From Vibrio salinus (GTDB lineage Bacteria > Pseudomonadota > Gammaproteobacteria > Enterobacterales > Vibrionaceae): 64,000 nucleotides of DNA. How positions within the stretch are numbered: the stretch's first letter is position 1; each line of letters starts with the position of its first letter. Shown piece by piece: positions 53,103 through 62,200 of this stretch. The stretch is from the NCBI RefSeq assembly GCF_021272385.1, contig NZ_JAJSDZ010000010.1:1178001-1242000 (forward strand). Reading direction: 5' to 3'. The notes below the pieces were generated by a model. The model saw nothing but the letters and a program-made list of their open reading frames with translations. It was not told the origin of the DNA and did no database searches. The translations under genes and the position numbers were made by a program.

Positions 53103-54347
53103 ATGAAAATCATAAATGCCCGCCTGCGCCACCATCAGGAGCTTTTCACTCTTCACTGCAGCAATGGAATATTTACTCAAATAGAAAAACAACCTCACCC
53201 GCTTAAAGAACCTTCAGACATAGACGCAAATGAGCAATTATTATGTGCTCCTTTTGTTGAGCCTCATATCCACCTCGATGCAATCTTTACCGCTAGCGAG
53301 CCTCGCTGGAATCACAGTGGTACTCTCTTTGAAGGAATCGAATGTTGGGCAGACAGAAAAGGAATGCTAAGCACAGAAGATGTACAGTCCAGAGTTTTAA
53401 AAGCGGCCGAGCTTCTGATTAATAACGGTATTCAGTACATCAGAGCTCATGTCGATGTTACCGACCAAACCTTAACTGCTTTAAAAGCAATAACAGCTTT
53501 AAAAAAGAAACTGTCTCCATATCTGGACATTCAGATCGTTGCCTTTCCACAGGAAGGTATTTTTTCTTTTCCCGAAGGGAAAAAGCTAATGATCGAAGCG
53601 CTGGAACATGAAGCTGATGTGATTGGAGCCATACCTCATTATGAATTTACCCGTGAGTATGGCGTGGAATCCGTAAAATGGGTGATGGAGCTGGCAAAGC
53701 AGCATAATAAATTGGTTGATGTTCATTGTGACGAAATCGACGATGAAAATTCACATTTTCTGGAGGTTCTGGCAACAACTGCACTGGAAACAGGAATGAA
53801 AGAAAAAGTGACGGCTAGTCATACTGTTGCAATGCATTCATACAATAATGCTTACTGTTCAAAATTATTCCGTCTGTTAAAAATGTCCGGCATTCAGTTT
53901 GTTTCCTGCCCAACAGAAAATACTCACCTTCAGGGAAGATTTGATTGTTTTCCGAAAAGACGCGGCATTACAAGAATAAAAGAGCTTCGTGAATCCGGTA
54001 TCAATGTTGCTCTTGCTCAAGATTCTATTCAGGATCCCTGGTATAGCTTAGGTAATGGTAAATTGCTTCGTCAGGTTGATTTCGCTCTGCATACCTGTCA
54101 TATGATGGGATACGATGATTTTACCAATGCCTTAGACTTTATAACGGAAAATGGAGCAAGAGTAATGAATATTTCCGAAGAGTATGGGATAGGAATTGGT
54201 AAACCCGCTAACTTTATTATTCTTCAGGGTACAGACGACATTTCAGTCATCAGAGAACAAGCCGACATCCTCTGGTCCGTCCGAAAAGGAAATATATTGG
54301 TAGAGAAACAACCGGCCAAATTTCTTAAAACCGTCTCTTTCAGTTAA
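53103..54347 (+). CDS. codA: Cytosine deaminase CodA
   Basis: Amidohydrolase of 414 residues that turns cytosine into uracil. HIHLD at 55-59 gives the metal-binding HxH, VHCDEIDDENS the next His and the catalytic Glu region, ASHTVAMH another His, and ALAQDSIQDPW the metal-binding Asp. These motifs and WNHSGTLFEGIECWADRK match CodA of E. coli. The usual partner codB permease is not adjacent. A GGGAG ribosome site precedes the ATG. Confidence 0.94.
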   Translation: MKIINARLRHHQELFTLHCSNGIFTQIEKQPHPLKEPSDIDANEQLLCAPFVEPHIHLDAIFTASEPRWNHSGTLFEGIECWADRKGMLSTEDVQSRVLKAAELLINNGIQYIRAHVDVTDQTLTALKAITALKKKLSPYLDIQIVAFPQEGIFSFPEGKKLMIEALEHEADVIGAIPHYEFTREYGVESVKWVMELAKQHNKLVDVHCDEIDDENSHFLEVLATTALETGMKEKVTASHTVAMHSYNNAYCSKLFRLLKMSGIQFVSCPTENTHLQGRFDCFPKRRGITRIKELRESGINVALAQDSIQDPWYSLGNGKLLRQVDFALHTCHMMGYDDFTNALDFITENGARVMNISEEYGIGIGKPANFIILQGTDDISVIREQADILWSVRKGNILVEKQPAKFLKTVSFS

Positions 54348-54370
54348 CGATAGTTTGGACAACTAACCGG

Positions 54371-54404
54371 AAAACGTCATGACCCTTTGGGGCTATGACG
54401 TTTT
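54371..54404. terminator. Bidirectional terminator between codA and the flavodoxin-ferredoxin gene
   Basis: Stem AAAACGTCAT / ATGACGTTTT with a 14-base loop containing a further GACCC/GGGGC pair. It lies between convergent genes, reaching the stop codon of the minus-strand gene. Confidence 0.85.
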
Positions 54405-55203
54405 ACAGCCCAAACACTTCCGGCTCTTTCCGTTCACTACAGTTCTCTGTTAAATAACGGGCTTTTTCCAGAATATTGTCACTTTCCCAGAATCTTGCCT
54501 TTTCAGGGCAGCCTTTTATACAGGCACTGCACAAAATACACATTTCACTGTCTGATATTGCAACATCATCGATATAAATTGCACTGGTAGGGCAAAGCTC
54601 AACACACAAACCACAGCCTTCACAGTTTTCATTACTCACCGGAGAAATATGCATCGATGGGGATCTTTCTTGATAGGGATAATGGCCAGGGACTTCAAAT
54701 TCTTTAGCATCCCGGATAGTATCCAGAGTTAATATCTTTTCTTTGATTCGGTAACCAAAATTTATTGCTTCCCGGATATCCTGGTCATCAGGTCGATTAT
54801 CAGCAACAGGGAATTCCCCGGATGAAAAAGAGTGTTCACCAATAAAAGCCGCTCCGGCAATAACACGAAAGCCCACATCAACCGCCAAATCTTTCAATTC
54901 CAGTAGCGCATCATCATAAGCACGGTTGCCATACACAACAACCACAATAGCCAAGGAATGATTAGCTTTTATTTTCATGAACCTTTCAATTGCTGTCAGA
55001 GGAATTCTTCCCGCATATACAGGAGCAGCAAGAATAACAACATCCTCATTAAACTCTAATGTTTCATGTTCCAGAGAACTTTCTCTGGTCAAATTAACCG
55101 TTTCAACGTCATCAACAGCCAGTCCACCGGCAATACTTTTTAGTATTGCTTCATTGGTTCCTGTCGGAGAAAAATAGACAAGCTTTACATTATTAATGTT
55201 CAT
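54403..55203 (-). CDS. EFR1-type flavodoxin/2[4Fe-4S] ferredoxin protein
   Basis: Protein of 266 residues joining two electron-transfer units. The N-terminal half is flavodoxin-like (YFSPTGTNEAILKSIAGGL, 11-29, for FMN phosphate). The C-terminal half has two 4Fe-4S clusters: CEGCGLCVELCPTSAI and CILCSACIKGCPEKA. Such EFR1-type fusions (flavodoxin, then ferredoxin) are common in anaerobes and facultative bacteria; the physiological partner is unknown. Cytoplasmic. The ApbE and DUF2301-like genes lie downstream of its start on the same strand, though not overlapping. Confidence 0.88.
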   Translation of the reverse strand: MNINNVKLVYFSPTGTNEAILKSIAGGLAVDDVETVNLTRESSLEHETLEFNEDVVILAAPVYAGRIPLTAIERFMKIKANHSLAIVVVVYGNRAYDDALLELKDLAVDVGFRVIAGAAFIGEHSFSSGEFPVADNRPDDQDIREAINFGYRIKEKILTLDTIRDAKEFEVPGHYPYQERSPSMHISPVSNENCEGCGLCVELCPTSAIYIDDVAISDSEMCILCSACIKGCPEKARFWESDNILEKARYLTENCSERKEPEVFGL

Positions 55204-55306
55204 TCCAGATTACCTTCACATCAAATTTAGCATTTGCCAAATAATGCTACCTCAATCTCATCCTGACTTAAACCTAAAAACGTTTTGCTTCAAAAGAAAC
55301 ACATAT

Positions 55307-55347
55307 AAAAACTCAAGGCATCAGAAAACTCATACCTGATACCTTGA
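55307..55347 (-). terminator. Terminator of the DUF2301-like gene
   Basis: Stem TCAAGGTATCAG / CTGATGCCTTGA on the minus strand with an 11-base loop, then GTTTTTAT. It overlaps the stop codon of the gene that ends at 55330. Confidence 0.8.
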
Positions 55348-55890
55348 TTTATCACCGATATCAAAATGTAAAGGCATCTGCCATTTCGCTTTTGATAGAT
55401 AAGCCAGTATTCCGCTGGCAAGTAAAAGCAACAAACCGGTTATCCACAAAAATTTGAAAAACATAAGAAAAACACTGCTGGCTAAAAATAATGGTACCAG
55501 TTTTAATCCTATCACTTTAAAACAAAACGATTCTTTCAGCGCAATTCCTGAAAAGGTAATAAAGAAAAAACCAAGAGCAAGCCAAACCACTGTTTGATGG
55601 ATGTCAACAAACAATATGATAAGCCCCACCCAGCCAGGCCAGGAAATCGCGTATCTGACAGGTTTGCTGTACACATGAATATTTCCCGCACTTAGTGCCA
55701 CCCCTAACGCCAACCCAGACAAAATAAGGTGTCCAAGTACTTCTGGAACAGGAAATAGCCCAGCTTGCCCAAACAATTCAATTGAAAACGCGAACAACGA
55801 AATCGCAAAGATACTGATTCCGGTCCGATACATTACAACGCCAGTTTTATCCAAAATATCGAGCGTTTCCACGTGTTCCGGGTTAGCCAT
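55330..55890 (-). CDS. DUF2301-like integral membrane protein
   Basis: Integral membrane protein of 186 residues with about six hydrophobic segments and a short soluble start (MANPEHVETLDILDKTGVVM). The LKESFCFKVIGLKLVP block resembles the conserved region of DUF2301 membrane proteins, whose role is unknown. I do not recognise a substrate. It lies between the EFR1-type and apbE genes in the same direction, separated from each by terminators. Confidence 0.65.
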   Translation of the reverse strand: MANPEHVETLDILDKTGVVMYRTGISIFAISLFAFSIELFGQAGLFPVPEVLGHLILSGLALGVALSAGNIHVYSKPVRYAISWPGWVGLIILFVDIHQTVVWLALGFFFITFSGIALKESFCFKVIGLKLVPLFLASSVFLMFFKFLWITGLLLLLASGILAYLSKAKWQMPLHFDIGDKSRYQV

Positions 55891-56007
55891 AAATCCTCTG
55901 TAATAATCAGTGAAAATAGTATTTTAACACTAACTAACAGTGATTTATTGTTGGCTCATGCCGAATAGTCACGATAAAAACGAAAAATTTATAACCGGAA
56001 ATCGTGG

Positions 56008-56040
56008 GAAAACTCTCCATATAAATCGCATATGGAGAGT
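56008..56040 (-). terminator. Terminator after apbE
   Basis: Perfect 11-bp stem (ACTCTCCATAT / ATATGGAGAGT) with a 7-base loop, followed on the minus strand by TTTTCCC, just after the apbE stop. Confidence 0.88.
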
Positions 56041-56049
56041 GATAACGGG

Positions 56050-57111
56050 CTATTTATGATCAAATGCCACCCGAGGGGAATTTTTTAATGCTAAGCTCTC
56101 AAAATTCTTAAATTGGTCGCCTTCTTTCTGAATAAAGAAAACTTCCAACTGCTCTTTATTCGCCACTTCAGCGCCTTCTTTCGGTCCCAGACATAGCATA
56201 GCAGTTGCCCATGCATCACTAACGGCAGGAACACTACCAAAAACAGAAGCTGACACAAGGTTATGACTTACCGGTGCACCGGTACGCAAATCAAGAATGT
56301 GAGGATATTCTTTACCATTTTCATCAAATGAATGATGGTATGTTCCGGACGTATCCAAAGTAACCCCATTTTCTTCATTGATGGTCACTAGCTGATATGG
56401 CTGCCTTCCCTCTTTTTGAGAGATGGGCTTCTCAATGGCAATTCGCCATTTCTGCCCACCGGGTTTATGTCCCCGAATCTTCATATCGCCACCGAATTCA
56501 ACCAGATAATCAGAAATCCCATCATCTTCCAAAATCTTACTCAGTTTACCTATCGTATATCCTTCACCCATCGATGAAAAATCAAGCTGAACACCAGGTT
56601 GAGTTTTACGAATTCGTTTACCTTTTTCATCAATCTGAATTTTATCCAATCCCAGCTCAGATCGAACGGCGGAAATTTGCTCATCACTGGGGACATGCAA
56701 TACATCTTTTTTGAATCCCCATAAATTAAACAAAGGTCCCACAGTCGGGTCATAACATCCGTCTGTTTTCTTATTCACCATCTGAGCAATATGCAGCAAA
56801 TCGATAAAATCGTCCGAGGCGGGCTGCCAGTCTGTAGATTGACTTTTATTAAATTTTGAAATGTAAGAATCATCGCGGTATGTCGAAAATTCACGATCAA
56901 TGATTGCCAGCTCTTTAGAAAATTGCTTATTGACCTGCTCAATCGAAACCGGCTTATCTGACCACCAACTGATATGGTATGTCGTACCCTGAGCAAAACC
57001 ATCGACTTTTTTAATTTCTGGCTGTTGTGTACAACCAGAAATCAAGAACAGAGTTAAACACATCATTGGAACACGGCGCATAAAATGACGCACACTATTT
57101 TTTCTAAACAT
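56050..57111 (-). CDS. apbE: FAD:protein FMN transferase ApbE
   Basis: Lipoprotein (lipobox LISGC) of 353 residues. ApbE attaches FMN to threonines of periplasmic or membrane partners such as NqrB/NqrC and RnfG/RnfD. Visible: GTTYHISWWS near residue 43, the FAD-binding DFSSMGEGYTIGKLS, the GGDMKIRGHKPGGQKWRIAI region, DTSGTYHHSF and VSDAWATAMLCLG with the metal-binding residues. No flavoprotein partner gene is next to it, so the target is elsewhere. Followed by a clear terminator. Confidence 0.95.
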   Translation of the reverse strand: MFRKNSVRHFMRRVPMMCLTLFLISGCTQQPEIKKVDGFAQGTTYHISWWSDKPVSIEQVNKQFSKELAIIDREFSTYRDDSYISKFNKSQSTDWQPASDDFIDLLHIAQMVNKKTDGCYDPTVGPLFNLWGFKKDVLHVPSDEQISAVRSELGLDKIQIDEKGKRIRKTQPGVQLDFSSMGEGYTIGKLSKILEDDGISDYLVEFGGDMKIRGHKPGGQKWRIAIEKPISQKEGRQPYQLVTINEENGVTLDTSGTYHHSFDENGKEYPHILDLRTGAPVSHNLVSASVFGSVPAVSDAWATAMLCLGPKEGAEVANKEQLEVFFIQKEGDQFKNFESLALKNSPRVAFDHK

Positions 57112-57202
57112 ATCCGTTTAAATTCCATCAAAAACATAATAGGCAGAAGTTTACCAACAGATACTAATGATTGCTATGAACCTTCATTGCCGAATGATGA
57201 AT

Positions 57203-58039
57203 TTAATCCGTTAAAAATAAAGTCGAAATTTTCTTTGGTTGTGCATAATAAGGTGCCGCAGTAACGAGAATATCCGCTCCCGCTGACACATAATCGCTGA
57301 CATTTCTCAGAGTAACATCACTGTAAACGGCCAGTTTGGTTTTATGTTTTTCCCAATGGATACACTGTCTGCACACAGCTACATCATAAGGTGAAAACTG
57401 ATTTAACTGAATAATCTCTGCACCGCTGCGGATCCAACGTTTAGCATCATCAATGGAACTGACTTCAACAGCAGTTCTGTACTCGGGCGCGGAATTGGAA
57501 AGAAACTCAATAATTTCTTCTTCCGTACGTTCAAGGAATTGACGATGTTCAGAAAAAATTAATAAGCTATCAGAAAAGCCTAATCGGTGCATAATCGCAC
57601 CACCAGAACGAATCGCTTTTACGGAAAGTGCTTTTGTAAAAGGTATTTGCTTACGGCTGCAGGCTATGGGAATACCATCCGCAGCAAGAACTAACTCAGA
57701 AGTATAGGACGCCATGCCGCTCATCCACTCCATCAAACTCTGAGCTACCTTCCAGGCCATAAAAAGATCATCACTACCTCCGGACATGGTCAGTATTTTC
57801 GTCCCCTTTTTAATATTATCGCCTGAGCGACAGTGAACCTCGACCTGTAAATCTTTTAACATGGCAAGGCGGGCAGCTTCCTCGACACCACAAAGTGTCA
57901 TATCGCAGGCCGCTTCATAAACGACTTTTGCAGAACAGTAACCAACCAACAAAGATGTGGTGATATCTCCATAGGGTGCTTCTTTAAAAAGTAATGTTTG
58001 AATCTCAGAGTCTGACAGTACACAATCCATTAGGCTCAT
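57203..58039 (-). CDS. modD: ModD protein, quinolinate phosphoribosyltransferase family
   Basis: Protein of 278 residues homologous to quinolinate phosphoribosyltransferase (NadC). ModD proteins usually accompany molybdate transport genes and their exact role is unsettled. The sequence begins with a short GDITTSLLVG-type motif and contains the KQIPFTKALSVKAI segment and a C-terminal glycine-rich phosphate region (SAGADILVTAAP). No modABC is visible nearby, so here it is an orphan. A glycerate kinase gene lies upstream on the same strand. Confidence 0.82.
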   Translation of the reverse strand: MSLMDCVLSDSEIQTLLFKEAPYGDITTSLLVGYCSAKVVYEAACDMTLCGVEEAARLAMLKDLQVEVHCRSGDNIKKGTKILTMSGGSDDLFMAWKVAQSLMEWMSGMASYTSELVLAADGIPIACSRKQIPFTKALSVKAIRSGGAIMHRLGFSDSLLIFSEHRQFLERTEEEIIEFLSNSAPEYRTAVEVSSIDDAKRWIRSGAEIIQLNQFSPYDVAVCRQCIHWEKHKTKLAVYSDVTLRNVSDYVSAGADILVTAAPYYAQPKKISTLFLTD

Positions 58040-58211
58040 TCCTATTCAGGGAAAGTAAAGAAATGGAAACGAAAATAAAGTAAGTAAATTCAATACTGAC
58101 AGAATAGACGATGAGAAATATCAATGTTTGACTGATAACACAAATAGCCAAACATCAATACGGCTCATTCACATTTTTACAAAAAAATCAAACGTTAAGC
58201 AGGTAAATTAT

Positions 58212-59354
58212 TTACCGGACAACTGTCCCTAATGATATCAGTGCAGCAATATTCCTTGCACACATCTGAACATTACTATCCGCGTCTTTCAGGGCTTGCT
58301 CTAACGAAACCGCACGGGGGACAACACTGAAGACCGCATCTATGCCATACTGGCGGACAACATCACTATCGTAAGAAAGAGCCCCTGCAATGCCGATCAC
58401 CGGAAGATGGTATTTTTTTGCTGCTTTCGCTACACCGACCGGCGTTTTACCATGAATGCTCTGACTATCAATCCGGCCTTCACCGGTAATAACAAGATCA
58501 GCTCCATCCATCGCCTTCTCTAAAGATACCGCTTCAATGATGATATCGACGCCAGCTTTAAGCGTCGCACCACACAAACCGACTAAACAACCACCCAAGC
58601 CACCAGCAGCGCCTGAACCGGGAATATTCAAAATGTCAGCACCGGTTGTTCTTTTCACTACATCCGAAAAATGCCTCAGATTATCATCTAACCTGCTGAT
58701 CATTTCCGGTGTCGCCCCTTTTTGTGGCCCGAAAACAGCAGAGGCGCCTTCAGGACCACACAGCGGATTATCAACATCACAGGCAACATCAAGTGTGACC
58801 TCCTCCAAACGGGGATCCATCGCGGTCAGATCAATATCAGACAATTCACTTATTGCACTGCCACCAGGCAAAATAGAATTACCCTCACGATTAAGTAAAC
58901 GTCCCCCTAATGCCTGCAACATGCCACAACCAGCATCATTTGTTGCACTTCCCCCAATTCCTAAAATAATGTGTTTAACCCCCTTGTCCAGGGCCGCTTT
59001 AATTAACTCTCCCGTACCGTAACTGGACGTTAATAAAGGATTTCTCTCCTCTTCTGAGACCAGATGAATTCCTGAAGCCGCAGCCATTTCAATGATGGCT
59101 GTCGTTTTATCACCCGAAATACCCCAGAGTGCAGTGACACTTCTGCCAAGAGGATCCCTAACCTTTGTTTCATTTATTTCACCGTGAGTCGCATCAATGA
59201 TCGCCTGAACAGTGCCTTCACCACCATCCGCCATCGGTACCTTAATACATTGAGCTGAAGGGATAATTTCTGTAATCCCTTTCTCAATCGCATTCGCAAC
59301 TTCCATAGCGGTCAGACTTTCTTTATAGGAATCAGGTGCAATGACAATTCTCAT
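58212..59354 (-). CDS. Glycerate kinase (GarK/GlxK type)
   Basis: Cytoplasmic kinase of 380 residues that phosphorylates D-glycerate, placed in the GarK/GlxK family. It begins MRIVIAPDSYKESLTAMEVA and has MADGGEGTVQAI, IGGSATNDAGCGMLQALGG and GEGRIDSQSIHGKTPVGVAK, the family's hallmark blocks. In enterics it acts in glycolate, glucarate or allantoin breakdown, but no such pathway gene is adjacent. Which isozyme it equals cannot be said from sequence alone. Confidence 0.95.
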   Translation of the reverse strand: MRIVIAPDSYKESLTAMEVANAIEKGITEIIPSAQCIKVPMADGGEGTVQAIIDATHGEINETKVRDPLGRSVTALWGISGDKTTAIIEMAAASGIHLVSEEERNPLLTSSYGTGELIKAALDKGVKHIILGIGGSATNDAGCGMLQALGGRLLNREGNSILPGGSAISELSDIDLTAMDPRLEEVTLDVACDVDNPLCGPEGASAVFGPQKGATPEMISRLDDNLRHFSDVVKRTTGADILNIPGSGAAGGLGGCLVGLCGATLKAGVDIIIEAVSLEKAMDGADLVITGEGRIDSQSIHGKTPVGVAKAAKKYHLPVIGIAGALSYDSDVVRQYGIDAVFSVVPRAVSLEQALKDADSNVQMCARNIAALISLGTVVR

Positions 59355-59727
59355 ATCATATCCTTATGCTTCAGATCAGAGACAATACAAACTACTATAA
59401 CAACTAGGATACTTATGTGATACCTAACCTTGAGTTTATCAGACGGATGAAGAGAACAGATTTGGTAAATTAAGGAATGCGGCCCTGTCACCAAAATAGG
59501 ATTGCTAATAATCAGGAAATAGCAGGGATGGGGTTGGGATACATGACACTATTACTCAGCTCACAAGAATATAAAACTAAGCAATACTCATAATAAACTC
59601 GTTCAATAAATTGGCCATCAACATGACACTAACATGTCACAAAAAGTATCAGGCCAATCAAATATTATCTTTCGGGTTTCGATATTCTTCAAACTAGGAA
59701 AATTCTACCCCAACATAAATCGCGGGC
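59355..59727. other. Gene-free stretch between glycerate kinase and a small gene
   Basis: No open frame of interest. One inverted repeat, TGACA-N6-TGTCA at 59624-59639 within ACATGACACTAACATGTCAC, may be an operator, but no regulator is recognised. The upstream ends of both neighbours are not obviously connected to it. Confidence 0.4.
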
Positions 59728-59901
59728 TTAAACTAATTTCGGACGCAAAAATAGTTTGCTCACAACAGACAAAAAAGAAGTTTTCTCTTTTAATATAACT
59801 TTGTCTTTTTTACCTGAAACAGGACGCTGAGAAACTTCTAAACCAGTTTGGTAGAACGGACTATCAAAATTGAAAATACTATACTCAAATTTAGTGAACA
59901 T
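59728..59901 (-). CDS. Small 57-residue protein of unknown function
   Basis: A 57-residue frame starting MFTKFEYSIFNFDSPFYQTG, with a strong ribosome site (GAGGAG, seven bases before the ATG) and ending KLFLRPKLV. It has no signal peptide or membrane segment and a basic C terminus. A good CRP-like site lies 53 bp upstream. The start at 59901 is preferred to the in-frame upstream ATG at 59940. I do not recognise the family. The combination of ribosome site and CRP site suggests it is expressed. Confidence 0.65.
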   Translation of the reverse strand: MFTKFEYSIFNFDSPFYQTGLEVSQRPVSGKKDKVILKEKTSFLSVVSKLFLRPKLV

Positions 59902-60208
59902 GGTCACACTCCTCATTATTTTTTTGTAATTAAATTTCATTTATGCGTTTATTTTAGATCTCGATCACACAAACTGCAACAAAAATTGTATTAAAAATAC
60001 AAATGAAATTTTTATTTCATTGTCATCAACACATTACTTTTAGTCATTTCTTACATTTACATTCGATCGACAAACACATTATTTTCTATCTGGATTCTGT
60101 CCGTTCTTGTTTTCACAGCAAGATAACCAGATAATGTTATCAACGTTCCATAGCAGAAATGATTAAATGGCACTTCCACAGCAAGCCCTGTGCTATAAAG
60201 GAGAAATA
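59902..60208. other. Gene-free AT-rich region between the small gene and grxB
   Basis: AT-rich, about 300 bases, with no coding frame. It holds the CRP-like site described separately and the leader of grxB, whose AAGGAG ribosome site is just before 60209. Confidence 0.5.
59954..59969 (-). promoter_or_regulatory. Candidate CRP site upstream of the 57-residue gene
   Basis: TGTGATCGAGATCTAA on the minus strand matches the 16-base core of the CRP consensus TGTGATCTAGATCACA at 13 positions, and lies 53 bp before the start codon, a usual place for an activating CRP site. Confidence 0.5.
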
Positions 60209-60859
60209 ATGAAACTGTTTGTTTTTGAGCACTGCCCTTTCTGTATTAAAGCAATGATGACGGCCAACCTGAAAAAAATCGATATCGAGCTGGTTTATTT
60301 ACAAAATCATGATGTTGAGGCTCGTATTGAAAAAGTCGGTGCGAATATGGTTCCTATTTTGCAAAAGCCTGACGGTTCTTACATGGCTGAAAGTCTTGAT
60401 ATCGTTGATTTTATGGATAACTTCGATGACAACCCATCGATTACCCCTTCGACAAAACAAGCACAGATTGAGGAATGGAAAAAATCCGTAAAGAGCGTTG
60501 AAGGACCACTGGTTTACCCTCGCTGGTTAAAAATCGTCCTTCCGGAGTTTGGCAGCGATGATGCAAAAGCCTGGTATGAAAAAAATAAATCCGCGCTGAT
60601 TGGTATGAGTTTTAACGAAGCTATATCCAAAACCGACTCGCTACTTTCCGAAATGAATCTCGCGCTGACTCAAATCGACTGGCTGACACTGCCATCAGAA
60701 AAAAATAATCAGCTGAGCTATGACGATATCAATTTCTATCCAATGCTCAGAAACTTAACCGTTATCAAAGGCATCCGGTTTCCGGAGAAAATACAGCAGT
60801 ACATCGATGAAGTTACAGCGTTGACTAACATTCCTGTTTACTATGATGTTGCCGTATAG
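60209..60859 (+). CDS. grxB: Glutaredoxin 2 GrxB
   Basis: Redox protein of 216 residues, close to E. coli Grx2 (215) and with its GST-like shape. The active site CPFC is at 9-12, and the N-terminal EHCPFCIKAMMTANLKKID is typical. The cis-proline is in ANMVPILQKPDG and the glutathione-binding block is AESLDIVDFMD. The C-terminal half is the helical GST-like domain. The ATG at 60209 with AAGGAG upstream is chosen over the upstream frame at 60167. It is followed by a clean terminator. Confidence 0.95.
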   Translation: MKLFVFEHCPFCIKAMMTANLKKIDIELVYLQNHDVEARIEKVGANMVPILQKPDGSYMAESLDIVDFMDNFDDNPSITPSTKQAQIEEWKKSVKSVEGPLVYPRWLKIVLPEFGSDDAKAWYEKNKSALIGMSFNEAISKTDSLLSEMNLALTQIDWLTLPSEKNNQLSYDDINFYPMLRNLTVIKGIRFPEKIQQYIDEVTALTNIPVYYDVAV

Positions 60860-60895
60860 CCCCTCCCACTTACGTAAACCCATAACGTATCATAT

Positions 60896-60920
60896 CGCCT
60901 GAGTCATCAGGCGTTTTTTA
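60896..60920 (+). terminator. Rho-independent terminator after grxB
   Basis: Stem CGCCTGA / TCAGGCG with a GTCA loop, followed by six T residues. Strong terminator. Confidence 0.95.
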
Positions 60921-61149
60921 TTGTTTCCATTACCAATTTATCAACACTTATTGATTTATCAGAATTAATTTCTCTTCATGGGGAATTTAGCTAATGGCAT
61001 GGATAAATGAGCTACTCATCTTCTATTGTGAACTTCATCGTCAGCTAAGCAGATCAAAGCACATATTCTTTGTTTACGACATAACGACAACAAATAACGG
61101 TCGTTTAAAGACCGGCCCTACAACGTGAACGAAGCAAAAGGTAATTATT

Positions 61150-62109
61150 ATGATAAAACAACTTACGCTGACAGCGGCTATCAGCTCGCTCCTGCTTTCC
61201 TCTGCTCTTTATGCGCACACTCTTACGGTTGGTTTCTCCCAAATCGGTTCGGAATCCGGTTGGCGGGCAGCTGAAACCAGTGTGTCAAAAATCGAAGCAG
61301 AGAAAAGAGGTATTAAACTCAAAATTTCCGACGCTCAACAAAAACAGGAGAACCAGATTAAAGCAGTACGCTCTTTTATTGCTCAGGGTGTCGATGCCAT
61401 TTTTATTGCTCCGGTAGTACAAACTGGCTGGGGTCCGGTATTAGAAGAAGCGAAAGACGCGGATATTCCGGTATTTCTACTCGACAGAAACATCAGTGTT
61501 AAAGATAAATCGCTTTATATGACAGCAGTTACAGCCAACAATATTTACGAGGGTGAAGTCGCAGCAAAATGGCTGGTAAAAGAAGAGCACGGAGCTCCTT
61601 GTAACGTTGTAGAACTTCAGGGAACCGTTGGGGCCAGTGTTGCTCTGGACCGGAGAGAAGGATTTTTAGACGTCGTTAAGAAAAATCCCAATCTGAAAAT
61701 TATCCGGACTCAGTCTGGAGAATTTACCCGGAGTAAAGGTAAAGAAGTCATGGAAAGCTTCATAAAAGCGGAAGACAACGGGAAAAACATCTGTGCGGTT
61801 TACTCACATAATGACGACATGGCAATCGGTGCCATTCAGGCCATAAAAGAAGCAGGATTAAATCCAGGGAAAGACATCAAAATTGTATCTATTGATGGCG
61901 TCCCTGATATTTTCAAGGCTATGCTGGCTGGAGAAGCAAACGCTTCTGTGGAATTGACACCGAATATGGCAGGCCCTGCATTTGACGCGTTAATCGCATA
62001 TAAAGATAAAGGCGTGATTCCTCCTAAACAAATCATTACGAAATCTCTGCTATTTGAACCAGTAAACGCGAAAGAGCAGTTGGAACGTAAAAAAGATATG
62101 GGGTACTAG
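61150..62109 (+). CDS. ytfQ: Galactofuranose ABC transporter substrate-binding protein YtfQ
   Basis: Periplasmic binding protein of 319 residues. A signal peptide ends near YAHT; the mature start TLTVGFSQIGSESGWRAAET and the later QKQENQIKAVRSFIAQGVDA and AIFIAPVVQTGWGPVLEEAK are very close to E. coli YtfQ, which binds galactofuranose. It heads the ytfQRT unit and is followed by a hairpin that may raise its mRNA level. Confidence 0.95.
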   Translation: MIKQLTLTAAISSLLLSSALYAHTLTVGFSQIGSESGWRAAETSVSKIEAEKRGIKLKISDAQQKQENQIKAVRSFIAQGVDAIFIAPVVQTGWGPVLEEAKDADIPVFLLDRNISVKDKSLYMTAVTANNIYEGEVAAKWLVKEEHGAPCNVVELQGTVGASVALDRREGFLDVVKKNPNLKIIRTQSGEFTRSKGKEVMESFIKAEDNGKNICAVYSHNDDMAIGAIQAIKEAGLNPGKDIKIVSIDGVPDIFKAMLAGEANASVELTPNMAGPAFDALIAYKDKGVIPPKQIITKSLLFEPVNAKEQLERKKDMGY

Positions 62110-62132
62110 ACCTCTTTCTGACAAATTGCCAT

Positions 62133-62157
62133 TCTCCATCCCGTCAAGGGATGGAGA
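62133..62157 (+). repeat. Hairpin between ytfQ and ytfR
   Basis: Perfect 10-bp stem TCTCCATCCC / GGGATGGAGA with a 5-base loop, without a T-run. It is likely an mRNA-stabilising or partial-termination element that favours the binding protein over the rest of the operon. Confidence 0.65.
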
Positions 62158-62200
62158 GGGACAGAGTTAAGTGGTCCATTAATTTGCAGGAGGCATTGTC

